Positions 24,642-32,821 are shown, counted from the first letter of the stretch. The stretch is 64,000 nt of DNA from Azospirillum oleiclasticum (GCF_013423485.1 NZ_JABFFR010000032.1:1-64000); one strand, 5' to 3'. Numbers and translations are program-made. The notes: a model not told the origin generated them from the sequence alone.

Positions 24642-24851
24642 TCACTCCCCGCCCAGCTTCTTGGCCTCGACGGTGAGCGGCAGGCGGGTGTCCTCCGGCA
24701 GATCCGGCAAGGACAAGGTCCAGCCGTTCGCCACCTTGATCCAGCCGCCCCACAGGCCCGGCTTCTCCGCCTCGACGATCTTCTCCTCCAGATCCTTCTT
24801 GGCGACGTAGATCGTGTGGCCGTCGGGCACCTTGCGGATCATCACCTTCAT
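24642..24851 (-). CDS. nifT: NifT/FixU family protein
   Basis: 69 residues from ATG 24851 (AGGAG about nine bases upstream; an earlier in-frame start is unlikely because family members begin MKVMIRK). The conserved core VPDGHTIYVAKKDLEEKIVEAEKP and WGGWIKVANGWTLSLPDLP is diagnostic of NifT/FixU. The protein is widespread in nif clusters; deletion has little effect on fixation in tested species, and its biochemical role is unknown. It lies 35 bp after nifS. Confidence 0.93.
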   Translation of the reverse strand: MKVMIRKVPDGHTIYVAKKDLEEKIVEAEKPGLWGGWIKVANGWTLSLPDLPEDTRLPLTVEAKKLGGE

Positions 24852-24886
24852 GAAACGGGCACTCCTGCTTGGTTGTCGTTGTTGGC

Positions 24887-26044
24887 TCACGCCGCGAGAC
24901 GGGCGAAGAGCGGGGGAAGCTCGGTGAGCACGGCGTCCACCTCGGAGTCGGTGGTCAGGCGCCCGAGCGAGAAACGGAGACTGGCCGCCGCCTCGTCGGG
25001 TGACAGCCCCATGGCGGTCAGCACATGGCTGGCGGCGTTGCCGCCCGACGCGCAGGCGGCGCCCATGGAAACCTGGATGCCGGCGCGGTCGAGCCGCAGC
25101 AGCAGCGCCTCCGCCTCCACCGGCCGGCCGGCGGCGTCGGTGAAGCGGATGTTCGACGTGTTGGGCAGGCGCTCAGCCCCACCGCCATTGACCTGGGCCC
25201 CGGGGCAGCGGGCGAGCACGCCCTGCTCCAGCCGGTCGCGCAGCCGCGCCATGTCGGCCCCGATGCCGGCGGCCACGCCCTCGGCGGCAAGCCGGGCCGC
25301 CACGCCGAAGCCGACGATGGCCGGCACATTCTCGGTGCCGCCGCGCCGCTTGCGTTCCTGATGGCCGTGGATCAGCGGGTGCAGGGCCGTGCCCTTGCGG
25401 ACCCACAACGCGCCGGCCCCCTTCGGCCCGTGCATCTTGTGGGCCGACAGCGTCAGCAGGTCGGCGTCCACCGCGGCGGCCGACACCGGCACCCGCCCCG
25501 CCGCCTGCACCGCGTCGGTGTGGAACAGCGCCCCGGCGGCGTGGGCCAGCGCGGCGGCTCCGGCGACCGGCATCAGCACGCCGGTCTCGTTGTTGGCCCA
25601 CAAGAGCGACACCAGCGCGGTGCCCGGCCCCACCGCGGCGGCGAGGTCATCCAGCGACAACCGCCCTTCCCCGTCCACCGGCAGGACGGTGACCGGCCAG
25701 CCCTGGGCGGCCAGATCCTCGGCCAGCAGGAGGGTGGAGGGATGCTCGACCGCGCTGGTGACAAAGCCGCGCCGGCCCGGTTCCGCCACCACCACCGCAC
25801 GCAGGGCGCCCAGCACGGCCAGATGGTTGGCCTCGGTGGCGCTGGCGGTGAAGACGATCTCCGGCGCCTTGCCCCCGACCAGCGCCGCCACCGCCGTCCG
25901 CGCCTCCCCAACCATCTGCTTGGCGCGGGTGCCGGCGGAATGGGGGCTGGACGGGTTGCCCTGCACCTCCCACAGGCAGGGGAGCATGGCGTCCCTCACC
26001 TCGGGCAGCAGCGGCGTGGTGGCGTTGTGGTCGAGGTTGATCAT
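24887..26044 (-). CDS. nifS: cysteine desulfurase NifS
   Basis: 385 residues. It is a PLP enzyme that takes sulfur from cysteine for nitrogenase Fe-S clusters. Visible motifs are LDHNATTPL at the N-terminus, SATEANHLAVLGAL, the PLP lysine in LTLSAHKMHGPKGAGAL, RRGGTENVPAIVGFG, and the persulfide cysteine in VSMGAACASGG near the C-terminus. The length is normal for NifS. It is part of the nif operon, 31 bp after the second NifZ gene and 35 bp before nifT. nifU is not in the window. Confidence 0.95.
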   Translation of the reverse strand: MINLDHNATTPLLPEVRDAMLPCLWEVQGNPSSPHSAGTRAKQMVGEARTAVAALVGGKAPEIVFTASATEANHLAVLGALRAVVVAEPGRRGFVTSAVEHPSTLLLAEDLAAQGWPVTVLPVDGEGRLSLDDLAAAVGPGTALVSLLWANNETGVLMPVAGAAALAHAAGALFHTDAVQAAGRVPVSAAAVDADLLTLSAHKMHGPKGAGALWVRKGTALHPLIHGHQERKRRGGTENVPAIVGFGVAARLAAEGVAAGIGADMARLRDRLEQGVLARCPGAQVNGGGAERLPNTSNIRFTDAAGRPVEAEALLLRLDRAGIQVSMGAACASGGNAASHVLTAMGLSPDEAAASLRFSLGRLTTDSEVDAVLTELPPLFARLAA

Positions 26045-26075
26045 GGCGCGCGGTCTCCCGCCGCGATGCGGCCGC

Positions 26076-26405
26076 TCACTCCATCACGCCCGGCACACCG
26101 CGGCGCGGGCCGCCGACCGGGCGGATCTCCGCCTCGAAACAGCCGACCAGCACGCCGCCGGGAAACTCCACCAGATAGACCGGGCTGTTGGTGTCCGGCG
26201 CGTGGCCGACGCGCACCACCATGCCGGGGGTGCCGGCGGGGATCAGCAGGGCGTTCGGCGGCACATGCGGATGGCTGCCGTCGTTGTGCAGATCCTCCAC
26301 CGCCGACACCCGCTCCCCCCAGGCGTAATGCGGCTCGCGCGGGGGATTGAAGGCCGGCTTGGCCGGGGCGGCGGGCTCGGTCGCCGGGACGGGCGCGTCG
26401 GTCAT
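26076..26405 (-). CDS. second NifZ-domain protein
   Basis: 109 residues. A Pro/Ala-rich tail of about 24 residues precedes a NifZ fold (PHYAWGERVSAVEDLHNDGSHP..., LLIPAGTPGMVVRVGH, NSPVYLVEFPGGVLVGCFEAEIRPV). NifZ domains are small beta-barrels needed for full maturation of the MoFe protein P-cluster. This is a paralog of the gene directly upstream, with different surface residues, so the two may be a heteromeric pair or have separate steps. The start is ATG 26405, 39 bp after the first NifZ gene. Confidence 0.85.
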   Translation of the reverse strand: MTDAPVPATEPAAPAKPAFNPPREPHYAWGERVSAVEDLHNDGSHPHVPPNALLIPAGTPGMVVRVGHAPDTNSPVYLVEFPGGVLVGCFEAEIRPVGGPRRGVPGVME

Positions 26406-26444
26406 GGCGGATGCTCCTTGTCGGGGGGAACTTGGGGCGAGGGG

Positions 26445-26747
26445 TCACTTGGGGTCGTTGCAGCGGCCATCGACCAGTTCCATCTCCTTGGCCCGCATGC
26501 CGAGGATGATGCGCCGCTCGTAAAAATCGACGGCGTAGATGTAATACATCTGCAGATAGGTGCCGATCGACTTCACATACCCCACGTCGCCGACGTTGAT
26601 CATGATGTCGCCCACCGGTCGGCCGGGGTAGGTGCCGTCGTTGCGCACGTCGCGGAGCGAGCGGACCTTCTGTCCCTCCTCGAACACCGGCGGGCCGGCC
26701 AGCTCGACGCTGTCCTTGGGGTCGCGGTTCCAGCTTCGGGCGGACAT
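26445..26747 (-). CDS. nifZ: NifZ
   Basis: 100 residues, the canonical NifZ: PPVFEEGQKVRSLRDVRNDGTYPG, INVGDVGYVKSIGTYLQMYYIYAVDFYERRIILGMRAKEMELV. NifZ acts as a chaperone in P-cluster formation of the MoFe protein, binding before the second cluster pair is fused. It lies 7 bp downstream of the LRV gene, so the two genes are transcribed together. The C-terminus lacks the long acidic tail of some NifZ proteins. Confidence 0.92.
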   Translation of the reverse strand: MSARSWNRDPKDSVELAGPPVFEEGQKVRSLRDVRNDGTYPGRPVGDIMINVGDVGYVKSIGTYLQMYYIYAVDFYERRIILGMRAKEMELVDGRCNDPK

Positions 26748-26754
26748 GGGCTGG

Positions 26755-27519
26755 TCACTCCTGGTGGGAGGGCTGGCGGGCGGCGTGGCGGCGGGCGACG
26801 GCGGTGTTGCGCACCTCGTCCACCGGGTCGGTGATGAGGGGGTCGAGCTGGTCGGGGTCGATGCGGCTGGCGACGACGAAGCGCACGCACCAGTCGGGAT
26901 CGTCGGCCAGCGGCGCCAGCTTCTCCTCCGGCAGGCGCTGAGCCACCTCCAGCCGGACGCGGGGGCTGTCGTCCCAGGCCATGCTCATCAGCCACTCGAT
27001 GCCGATGCGCCGGGCGACCTCCAGCCGCACCTCGCCGTCCTCGTCGTGCATCATGGCGGGCAGCATGCCGGCCGGCGCCCGGCGCGCCACGCGCAGCCGC
27101 ACGGAATAGTCGGGATCGCGCATGAGCGGGGCGAGGTCCGCCTCCTCGAGCCGCGCCGCCACGGCGATGCGCACCTCGCGGTCCGGGTCGGTGCGCATCT
27201 TCAGCAGCAGCCGGCGCGGCAGGCGCCGGGCGACGGAGGCGCGCACCGTCTCGTCCGGGTCCTCCATCAGGCGGGGGATCAGGAAGATCGGGGCGAAGCG
27301 CGCGGCGATGGCGCGCACCTCGAAATAGGGATGGTCCAGATGCTCGGCGGCCAGATCGGCGTTCCAGTCGAAGAAGCGGACGATGCGCCGGGCGTAGCGG
27401 TCGTGCACGCAGGCGCGCAACGGCTCGCAGCGGCCGTCGGACAGCCGGTCGCGGAAGGCGCAGCCGTCGCAGGAGACCGGGCGGCCCAGCCAGTCGGTGG
27501 CGTCGATGTCCTCGCTCAT
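26755..27519 (-). CDS. 4Fe-4S LRV (leucine-rich variant) repeat protein
   Basis: 254 residues. The N-terminal Cys cluster (C17-x2-C20-x10-C31-x5-C37) matches the Fe-S module of LRV proteins, whose Azotobacter member binds a [4Fe-4S] cluster. It is followed by about eight helical repeats of about 24 residues (DPDETVRASVARRLP, DPDREVRIAVAARLE, DPDYSVRLRVARRAP, DPDWCVRFVVASRID...), giving a superhelical surface for protein binding. ATG 27519 overlaps the stop of the upstream gene as ATGA, so translation is coupled. LRV genes sit in nif clusters of several diazotrophs; the role is unknown. Confidence 0.88.
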   Translation of the reverse strand: MSEDIDATDWLGRPVSCDGCAFRDRLSDGRCEPLRACVHDRYARRIVRFFDWNADLAAEHLDHPYFEVRAIAARFAPIFLIPRLMEDPDETVRASVARRLPRRLLLKMRTDPDREVRIAVAARLEEADLAPLMRDPDYSVRLRVARRAPAGMLPAMMHDEDGEVRLEVARRIGIEWLMSMAWDDSPRVRLEVAQRLPEEKLAPLADDPDWCVRFVVASRIDPDQLDPLITDPVDEVRNTAVARRHAARQPSHQE

Positions 27520-28043
27520 GGCTCGTCCTCCGCGTCCTGGAGGTCGGCCCGGCGGTCGGCAAGGTCGAGCAGCCGCTTGGCCCCGAAGCGGTCGGCCGGG
27601 TCCAGGGCGCGCACGGTGCCCAGGGCCTCCCGCGCCTCCTCCACCCGGCCGAGGCGCAGTTGCAGATAGCCGACGGCCAGCAGCGCGAAGAGGAAGAAGC
27701 GGGGCGCGTGGTCCAGCGCGGTAAAATCGGCGTGCGCCGGGGTCACAGCGCTCCAGTCGCCGTGGTTGACGCCGAGCCCGGTCAGCGCGTGGCGGACCAG
27801 GCGCTCGCCATAGTCCAGCGCGGCCGGCAGGTTGTGCTTGTAGAAATGGAACTTGTAATGGCCGAGATCGACCAGCCGGTGGCCGGGCGCCAGCTCGTCG
27901 GCGCGCGCCAGATGACACAGCGCCTCGATGTCGTTGCCGAAGCTGGCCGCCGCCAGATGCAGGGACCGCTCAGCCTCCGCCGGCAGGTCGCCGCCGTAGT
28001 AGCGGCGGTTCAGCCAGCTTTCATCGACCTCCGCCAGCAGCAC
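27516..28043 (-). CDS. TPR-like protein of the nif operon
   Basis: 175 residues starting at GTG 28043 (GGGGGA nine bases upstream). It is all helical, with repeat-like stretches (PGHRLVDLGHYKFHFYKHNLPAALDYGERLVRHAL and FFLFALLAVGYLQLRLGRVEEAREALGTVRALDP) typical of tetratricopeptide helices. The last quarter (DRFGAKRLLDLADRR) is strongly charged. There is no catalytic motif. It overlaps the LRV gene by four bases, and the two repeat proteins may act together as scaffold for the maturation genes around them. Function is unknown. Confidence 0.75.
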   Translation of the reverse strand: MLLAEVDESWLNRRYYGGDLPAEAERSLHLAAASFGNDIEALCHLARADELAPGHRLVDLGHYKFHFYKHNLPAALDYGERLVRHALTGLGVNHGDWSAVTPAHADFTALDHAPRFFLFALLAVGYLQLRLGRVEEAREALGTVRALDPADRFGAKRLLDLADRRADLQDAEDEP

Positions 28044-28148
28044 GATCCGGTCCCCCGTGTCAGTGTCGGCGCTTCATCGCATCATCATCGGTGCGATCTC
28101 CCCCTCCCGGCCCTGCGACGCAGGGTCGCGGGCCGGGACGGGCGGGCG

Positions 28149-28340
28149 TCAGGCCGGGACGCAGCAGTCGGCCGGGCAGACGGCGGCGCACTGCGGCGAC
28201 TTGAAGTGGCCCTCGCACTCCGTGCACTTGGCCGGATCGATGACGTAGGTGCCCTTCTTGAAGCTGATGGCGATGTTCGGGCACTCGGCCTCGCAGGCGC
28301 CGCAGGCGGTGCAGTCGGAAGCCTTGATCTTGTAAGCCAT
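28149..28340 (-). CDS. fdxN: 2[4Fe-4S] ferredoxin FdxN
   Basis: 63 residues; AAGGAG lies seven to eight bases before ATG 28340. Two clusters are predicted: C10-x2-C13-x2-C16-x3-C20-P, and C39-x2-C42-x8-C51-x3-C55-P. The eight-residue insertion in the second motif is typical of nif-linked ferredoxins. A CC pair follows at 59-60. FdxN gives low-potential electrons to nitrogenase or to NifB, beside which it is nearly always encoded. Here it is 75 bp after nifB. Confidence 0.96.
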   Translation of the reverse strand: MAYKIKASDCTACGACEAECPNIAISFKKGTYVIDPAKCTECEGHFKSPQCAAVCPADCCVPA

Positions 28341-28415
28341 GGGTACGCTCCTTCGGGTGTTGAGCGGGCAGCGATTCGGCGCGCCGCCCGCGGGGGGAAT
28401 GGGGTGGCCGGCGGC

Positions 28416-29957
28416 TCAGGCGCGCATCGCGGGACGGATCACCGCGTCGTGCCCGCTGCGGGACGTCGCCGTACCTTGAGCCAGGCGTTCGGCGTAGTCC
28501 TTGAAGTAGGTCAAGGCGGACTCTTCGATGTACTCGAAGGCGAAGCGGTCCACCGGCTCGATGCCGGCGGCCTCCAGCGACTTCTTCGGGCAGCCGCCGA
28601 TCTTGGCGACGAAGACCGCGGCGCAGTCGTTGATGGCGGCCAGCACCACGTCCAGCGCGTCGTCGTTGCCCTCGCCGCCCTCGCAATACTCCTCGACGCG
28701 GCGGTGGCCGACGAACTTGGCGCCGTGCACGCCGACCTCGTAGATCTGGAACTCCTTGGCGTGGCCGAAATGCTCGTTGATGCGCTCGCCGCCCTTGGTG
28801 GCGACGGCGATCAGGATGGGGGCCACATCGTCGCCCACCACCTCCTGCACCTCGGCCTGGGCCGCGGCCTTGGAGCGGTGGCGCTCGGCGCGCTCGCTCT
28901 CCACATGCTCGCGGTATTCGCGGCGGACGCTGTCGTCGAACTTCAGCTCCAGCGCCTCGATCTTCTCGGTGGTGAACTCGGCGCCGCGGTCCTCGCCCAG
29001 CAGGCCCACGGCGTCGGCGCGGCACTGGCGGCAGTGGCGCATCAGCTTGGCCCCACCCTCGCACTCGTCCTGCAGGAGCTTCAGCTCCTGCGCGGTGGGC
29101 CCGCGCTGGCCGGTCAGGCCGAAATGCGTGCCGTGCGCGGGGTCGGAGATCAGCGGCATGATGTTGTGCAGGAAGGCGCCGCGGGACTTCACCGCCTTGT
29201 TGACGTCCTTCAGATGCTCGTCGTTGATGCCGGGGATCATCACCGAGTTGATCTTGGCCAGGATGCCGGCCGAGGTCAGCATCTCCAGCCCCAGCATCTG
29301 CCGCTCGTGCAGGATCTTGGCGGCGTCGCGGCCGGTCCAGCGCCGGTGGTCGTAGAAGATCCAGGGGTAGATGCGCTCGCCAACCTCGGGATCGACCATG
29401 TTGATGGTGATGGTCACATGGTCGACGTTGTAGTTCTTCAGCCGCTCGACATGGTCGGGCAGCGCCAGTCCGTTGGTGGAGATGCAGAGCTTGAGGTCGG
29501 GGGCGTGCTTGGCCAGCGCCTCGAAGGTGGCGAAGCTGTTCTTGCCGCCGGCGGCGAGGCTGTCGCCGGGACCGGCGATGCCGATGACGGAGAGCTGCGG
29601 GATCTCCTGCGCCACCGCCAGCACCTTGCGCAGCGCCTGGTCGGGGGTCAGCTTCTCCGACACCACGCCGGGCCGGCTCTCGTTGGAGCAATCGTATTTC
29701 CGATTGCAGTAGTTGCACTGGATGTTGCAGGCCGGCGCCACCGCCACATGCATGCGGGCGAAATAGTGGTGCGCCTCCTCGCTGTAGCAGGGATGGTTCT
29801 TGACCTTCTCCCACACGTCCGGCGCCATGTCGGCGGGGCCGTCGGACGACCCGCAGGAGGACGAGCTGCAACCCGACGCCGCCGACTGCGGCGCGTCCAC
29901 GGCCGTTTTCAACTCACCCAGACCCAGGATGCCGTCCAGCGCGATCACGTTGCCCAT
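28416..29957 (-). CDS. nifB: nitrogenase cofactor biosynthesis protein NifB
   Basis: 513 residues from ATG 29957 with AAGGAG seven bases before it. It is a radical-SAM enzyme that fuses two [4Fe-4S] clusters and inserts a carbide to make NifB-co, the precursor of FeMo-co. The SAM cluster is C77-x3-C81-x2-C84. Further cysteines near positions 30, 35 and 57 and C-terminal to the barrel (RHCRQCRADAVGLLGED) serve the accessory clusters. The C-terminal 120 residues (APILIAVATKGGERINEHFGHAKEFQIYEVG) are a NifX-like cofactor-binding domain. It is the first gene of the long nif operon and is controlled by the NifA sites and sigma-54 promoter upstream. Confidence 0.98.
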   Translation of the reverse strand: MGNVIALDGILGLGELKTAVDAPQSAASGCSSSSCGSSDGPADMAPDVWEKVKNHPCYSEEAHHYFARMHVAVAPACNIQCNYCNRKYDCSNESRPGVVSEKLTPDQALRKVLAVAQEIPQLSVIGIAGPGDSLAAGGKNSFATFEALAKHAPDLKLCISTNGLALPDHVERLKNYNVDHVTITINMVDPEVGERIYPWIFYDHRRWTGRDAAKILHERQMLGLEMLTSAGILAKINSVMIPGINDEHLKDVNKAVKSRGAFLHNIMPLISDPAHGTHFGLTGQRGPTAQELKLLQDECEGGAKLMRHCRQCRADAVGLLGEDRGAEFTTEKIEALELKFDDSVRREYREHVESERAERHRSKAAAQAEVQEVVGDDVAPILIAVATKGGERINEHFGHAKEFQIYEVGVHGAKFVGHRRVEEYCEGGEGNDDALDVVLAAINDCAAVFVAKIGGCPKKSLEAAGIEPVDRFAFEYIEESALTYFKDYAERLAQGTATSRSGHDAVIRPAMRA

Positions 29958-29991
29958 GGCCCACTCCTTCTGTCGCTTGACAAGCTAAGAA

Positions 29992-30006
29992 GCAAGCCGC
30001 GGGCCA
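29992..30006 (-). promoter_or_regulatory. sigma-54 promoter of nifB
   Basis: On the minus strand TGGCCCGCGGCTTGC matches the -24/-12 consensus TGGCACG-N4-TTGC at all but one fixed base, with GG and GC separated by 10. It lies 35 bp upstream of the nifB ATG, giving a short leader. Confidence 0.88.
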
Positions 30007-30052
30007 ATGACACTAACGGTGCTTTTTCAATGACTTGCCAGTTTGTCAGCCC

Positions 30053-30068
30053 TGTCGGCTATGCGACA
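30053..30068. promoter_or_regulatory. NifA upstream activator site 1 for nifB
   Basis: TGT-N10-ACA with the spacer CGGCTATGCG; 46 bp upstream of the -24 element. Confidence 0.85.
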
Positions 30069-30081
30069 ATGGGGGGTGGGC

Positions 30082-30097
30082 TGTCGGGGTTGCGACA
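30082..30097. promoter_or_regulatory. NifA upstream activator site 2 for nifB
   Basis: TGT-N10-ACA with the spacer CGGGGTTGCG; 29 bp beyond site 1 and 11 bp from the vapC stop codon. Confidence 0.85.
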
Positions 30098-30108
30098 CGC
30101 GGCGGGGG

Positions 30109-30525
30109 CTACCGGCCGCTCCAAGGATTGAGCAGACGCACACCCATCGGCGCGAAATCGCTCTGGTTCCGCGTCACCAGCACCAGCCCATGAACCAGCG
30201 CGGTCGCGGCGATCAGACTGTCGCGTTGTGGACGCGGCAGCGGAACATGCAGCCCGGCGCACCGGCGCGCCACCCCCGCATCCACGGCAAGGATGCGGCC
30301 ATCGAAGGCGGGAAGCAGTTGGCGGTCGATCCAGGCGCGCAGCACGGCTTCCCGGGTCGGGTCCTTGCGACCCAGCAGGGCGGCGCCGAGCTCGATCTCG
30401 AACAGGGTGATGGCGGAGACGAACTCATCGGCCGGTGCGGCACCGGCGGCCCAACCCGCCAATCCCGGATCGGCCCGGTCGGGACGGCGCAGCTCCGACA
30501 GGACCATGGTGTCGAGCAGGTACAT
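30109..30525 (-). CDS. vapC: VapC-type PIN-domain toxin
   Basis: 138 residues from ATG 30525, which overlaps the antitoxin stop by one base (TGATG). The PIN ribonuclease acidic residues are present: Asp in MYLLDTMVLSEL, Glu in AITLFEIELGAAL, Asp in RDSLIAATAL and the NxxDF end (TRNQSDF). It resembles the FitB subgroup. Such toxins cleave tRNA or rRNA and are neutralised by the cognate antitoxin. The 3' end comes within 12 bp of the nifB activator sites, so the pair flanks the nif operon. Confidence 0.9.
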   Translation of the reverse strand: MYLLDTMVLSELRRPDRADPGLAGWAAGAAPADEFVSAITLFEIELGAALLGRKDPTREAVLRAWIDRQLLPAFDGRILAVDAGVARRCAGLHVPLPRPQRDSLIAATALVHGLVLVTRNQSDFAPMGVRLLNPWSGR

Positions 30526-30785
30526 CAACCGGCGCCCGCCGGCCGCACCAGATCGTCGTCGAGCCGCGGCGGCTCGAAATCGAAATCCGCCCCGGCCTCG
30601 TCCTGCCGCAACAACTCCAGCAGCGACCCGCCCGCGTCGCCGGACAGGCGGCGGTACTCGTCGTAGCGGAGCAGGACGAAAGCCGGCTCGCCGCGGTCGG
30701 TCACGATCACCGGGCCATCGGCCGCCGCCCGCTTCGCTTCGCTGGGGTTCTGGTTGAATTCCCGACTGGACATCGTCCGGCCCAT
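30525..30785 (-). CDS. Phd/YefM-type antitoxin
   Basis: 86 residues from ATG 30785 with GGAGG eight bases upstream; a GTG 15 bases earlier contains that ribosome site and is less likely. The N-terminal beta-alpha DNA-binding fold (MSSREFNQNPSEAKRAAADGPVIVTDRGEPAFVLLRYDEYRRL) is characteristic of Phd/YefM. The acidic tail (EPPRLDDDL) should wrap the toxin. It is translationally coupled to vapC. Antitoxins of this class repress their own promoter together with the toxin. Confidence 0.88.
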   Translation of the reverse strand: MGRTMSSREFNQNPSEAKRAAADGPVIVTDRGEPAFVLLRYDEYRRLSGDAGGSLLELLRQDEAGADFDFEPPRLDDDLVRPAGAG

Positions 30786-30892
30786 GCCCACACCTCCCAC
30801 GCAGCCGGAACCGCCATCCGGAGGCGGCCCCGCGTCCGCCTTGTAGTTACGATGCTACATGGACGGCGTGCGAGCCGCAATCGCGCCATCCC

Positions 30893-31378
30893 CTACCCCG
30901 CGCACCAGACGCCGCGGCGGTCGCCCTTGTAGGGGCGGGCGAGGCCGGCACGGATCAGGGATTGGGCGAGGTCGGCGCCGGCGGCGTTGCGGACGCGGGC
31001 GAGCACCCGGCCACCATACTTGTCGGACTGGATGTCCATCAGCATCACCGGGTCCTCGCCGACGAGGCGGAGCAGGAACGCGCGCGCCTCCCGCGCCTTC
31101 TCCCGTTCCTCGGGGCAACGGGCGCGCAGTTCGGGGGTGTCGATGCCGGTCAGGCGGACGGAGGTCTCGACCTCATGCCCGATCCAGATGTGGGCGCGCA
31201 CGGTCAGCGTGTCGCCGTCCACCACGCGCAGCACGTCCGCGGCGATGGGGCCCACGATCGACGTCCCCCGGTCGGCCGCCCCGGCATCCTGTCCGGCCGG
31301 CGCCAACGACAGGCCCACCAGCAGAGCGGCAAGGGCCAGCAACAGGCGAAACGGCGGGCGCACGGTTTTTCTCTCCAC
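30893..31378 (-). CDS. secreted thermonuclease-like (SNase) protein
   Basis: 161 residues from GTG 31378. A signal peptide (residues 1-34, LLLALAALLVGLSLAPAG) precedes an SNase OB-fold: ADVLRVVDGDTLTV, VRLTGIDTPELRARCP (with the catalytic Arg and Glu positions) and KYGGRVLARV (second catalytic Arg), ending in AGLARPYKGDRRGVWC. It should be an exported calcium-dependent nuclease, but substrates of the bacterial short homologs are mostly unknown. It is monocistronic, between the toxin-antitoxin pair and the SDHAF4-like gene. Confidence 0.85.
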   Translation of the reverse strand: MERKTVRPPFRLLLALAALLVGLSLAPAGQDAGAADRGTSIVGPIAADVLRVVDGDTLTVRAHIWIGHEVETSVRLTGIDTPELRARCPEEREKAREARAFLLRLVGEDPVMLMDIQSDKYGGRVLARVRNAAGADLAQSLIRAGLARPYKGDRRGVWCAG

Positions 31379-31529
31379 GGCAACGGGGCGGCTCCCCGGA
31401 ACACGCGGATAAGATAGTCCTGAATCAGGAACGTTTCAAGAATTTATAGGCTTTATATCCTGAATACAAACGCATGCATTCATGATCGCGGTCGCAACCG
31501 GCCGGCTGTCCTATGACAGACAACCAATC

Positions 31530-31745
31530 TCAAAAGTCGGTACAGCGCCCCTTGAATTCCCAATCACCGTAGCGCGTCGGCTCCGGCCCCTGCGGTCCGC
31601 CGATCTCGCCGGGCTTCTGCTCCGGCCCCTTCGCCGGTTCGGAGGTGGGGGACGCGTCGGAGTCGACAGTGCCGGCGCCGGCCGGGCTGTCGTCGGGTGC
31701 CGCCGGGGCGGGCTTCGTCGTGTCGTCGTCGGTCATCGTCGTCAT
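31530..31745 (-). CDS. DUF1674 / SDHAF4-like succinate dehydrogenase assembly factor
   Basis: 71 residues from ATG 31745 (MTTMTDDD...; ATG 31736 is also possible). A disordered acidic Pro/Ala-rich N-terminus is followed by the invariant tail EIGGPQGPEPTRYGDWEFKGRCTDF, which defines DUF1674. The eukaryotic relative SDHAF4 binds flavinylated SdhA and promotes its joining with SdhB. The sdh genes are not in the window. It is divergent from htpX with a shared 98-bp promoter region. Confidence 0.88.
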   Translation of the reverse strand: MTTMTDDDTTKPAPAAPDDSPAGAGTVDSDASPTSEPAKGPEQKPGEIGGPQGPEPTRYGDWEFKGRCTDF

Positions 31746-31843
31746 GTGGCGGTTGGGCGCTGCCGGTCCAAGTCCTTGAACGCCGGCGCGTGGCAAGCCC
31801 ATATCACCGGTGACGCACCGCGCAAACGGATTCCTTGGACGCC

Positions 31844-32794
31844 ATGACCAGCTATCTGAAGACGACCATCCTCCTCGCCGGCCTCACCGCACTGTTCGCC
31901 GTGCTCGGCTTCGCCATCGGTGGCAAGGCCGGCATGCTGATCGCCCTGGTCGTGGCGGTCGGCATGAACGTCTTCACCTGGTGGAACTCGGGCGACATGG
32001 TGCTGCGCATGTACAACGCGCAGGAGGTGGACGCCCACAGCGCCCCCGATTACTACGCCATGGTGCAGCGCTTGGCGCAGCGCGCCGGCCTGCCGATGCC
32101 GCGCGTCTACATCATCCACAACGACCAGCCCAACGCCTTCGCCACCGGCCGCGACCCGGAGCACGCCGCCGTCGCCGCCACCACCGGCCTTCTGGACCGG
32201 CTGAGCCCGGAGGAGGTGGCCGGCGTCATGGCGCACGAGCTGGCGCATGTGAAGAACCGCGACACGCTGATCATGACGGTGACCGCCACCATCGCCGGCG
32301 CCATCTCCATGCTCGCCAATTTCGGCCTGTTCTTCGGCGGCACCAGCTCCTCCGACGACGGCCGCGGCGGCAGCCCGCTGGGCTTTGTCGGCACCATCCT
32401 GCTGGCGATCCTGGCGCCGATGGCCGCGATGGTCGTGCAGATGGCGATCAGCCGCACCCGCGAGTACGAGGCCGACCGCATCGGCGCCGAGATCTGCGGG
32501 CGCCCCACCTGGCTGGCCGACGCGCTGGAGAGCATCCACGCCGCCGCCCGCCGCATCCCCAACCCGGCGGCGGAGGCGCACCCGGCGACCGCGCATCTGT
32601 TCATCGCCAACCCGCTGCACGGCCGCAGCCTCGCCACCCTGTTCTCCACCCACCCGGCGACCGAGGAGCGGGTGGCGCGCCTGCGCGCCATGGCCGGTTG
32701 GAACCACCCGCAGCAGGCGACCGTCAACCCCTGGCTCGGCAACGGCGGGCCACACGATCCCCGGGGCGGTCCCCGGGGCGGCCCCTGGGGCTGA
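31844..32794 (+). CDS. htpX: membrane zinc metalloprotease HtpX
   Basis: 316 residues from ATG 31844. Two N-terminal membrane helices (about 7-22 and 28-45) are followed by the M48 catalytic domain with the zinc motif H131-ELA-H135 and the third ligand Glu in TREYEADRIGAE. Two more membrane helices lie at about 147-168 and 183-205. HtpX degrades damaged inner-membrane proteins with FtsH. The C-terminus is a Gly/Pro/Arg-rich tail (DPRGGPRGGPWG). It is often heat- or CpxR-controlled in relatives; no such site was recognised here. Confidence 0.95.
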   Translation: MTSYLKTTILLAGLTALFAVLGFAIGGKAGMLIALVVAVGMNVFTWWNSGDMVLRMYNAQEVDAHSAPDYYAMVQRLAQRAGLPMPRVYIIHNDQPNAFATGRDPEHAAVAATTGLLDRLSPEEVAGVMAHELAHVKNRDTLIMTVTATIAGAISMLANFGLFFGGTSSSDDGRGGSPLGFVGTILLAILAPMAAMVVQMAISRTREYEADRIGAEICGRPTWLADALESIHAAARRIPNPAAEAHPATAHLFIANPLHGRSLATLFSTHPATEERVARLRAMAGWNHPQQATVNPWLGNGGPHDPRGGPRGGPWG

Positions 32795-32821
32795 TGCCCG
32801 GCACCGCCGTCACCGCCGCCC

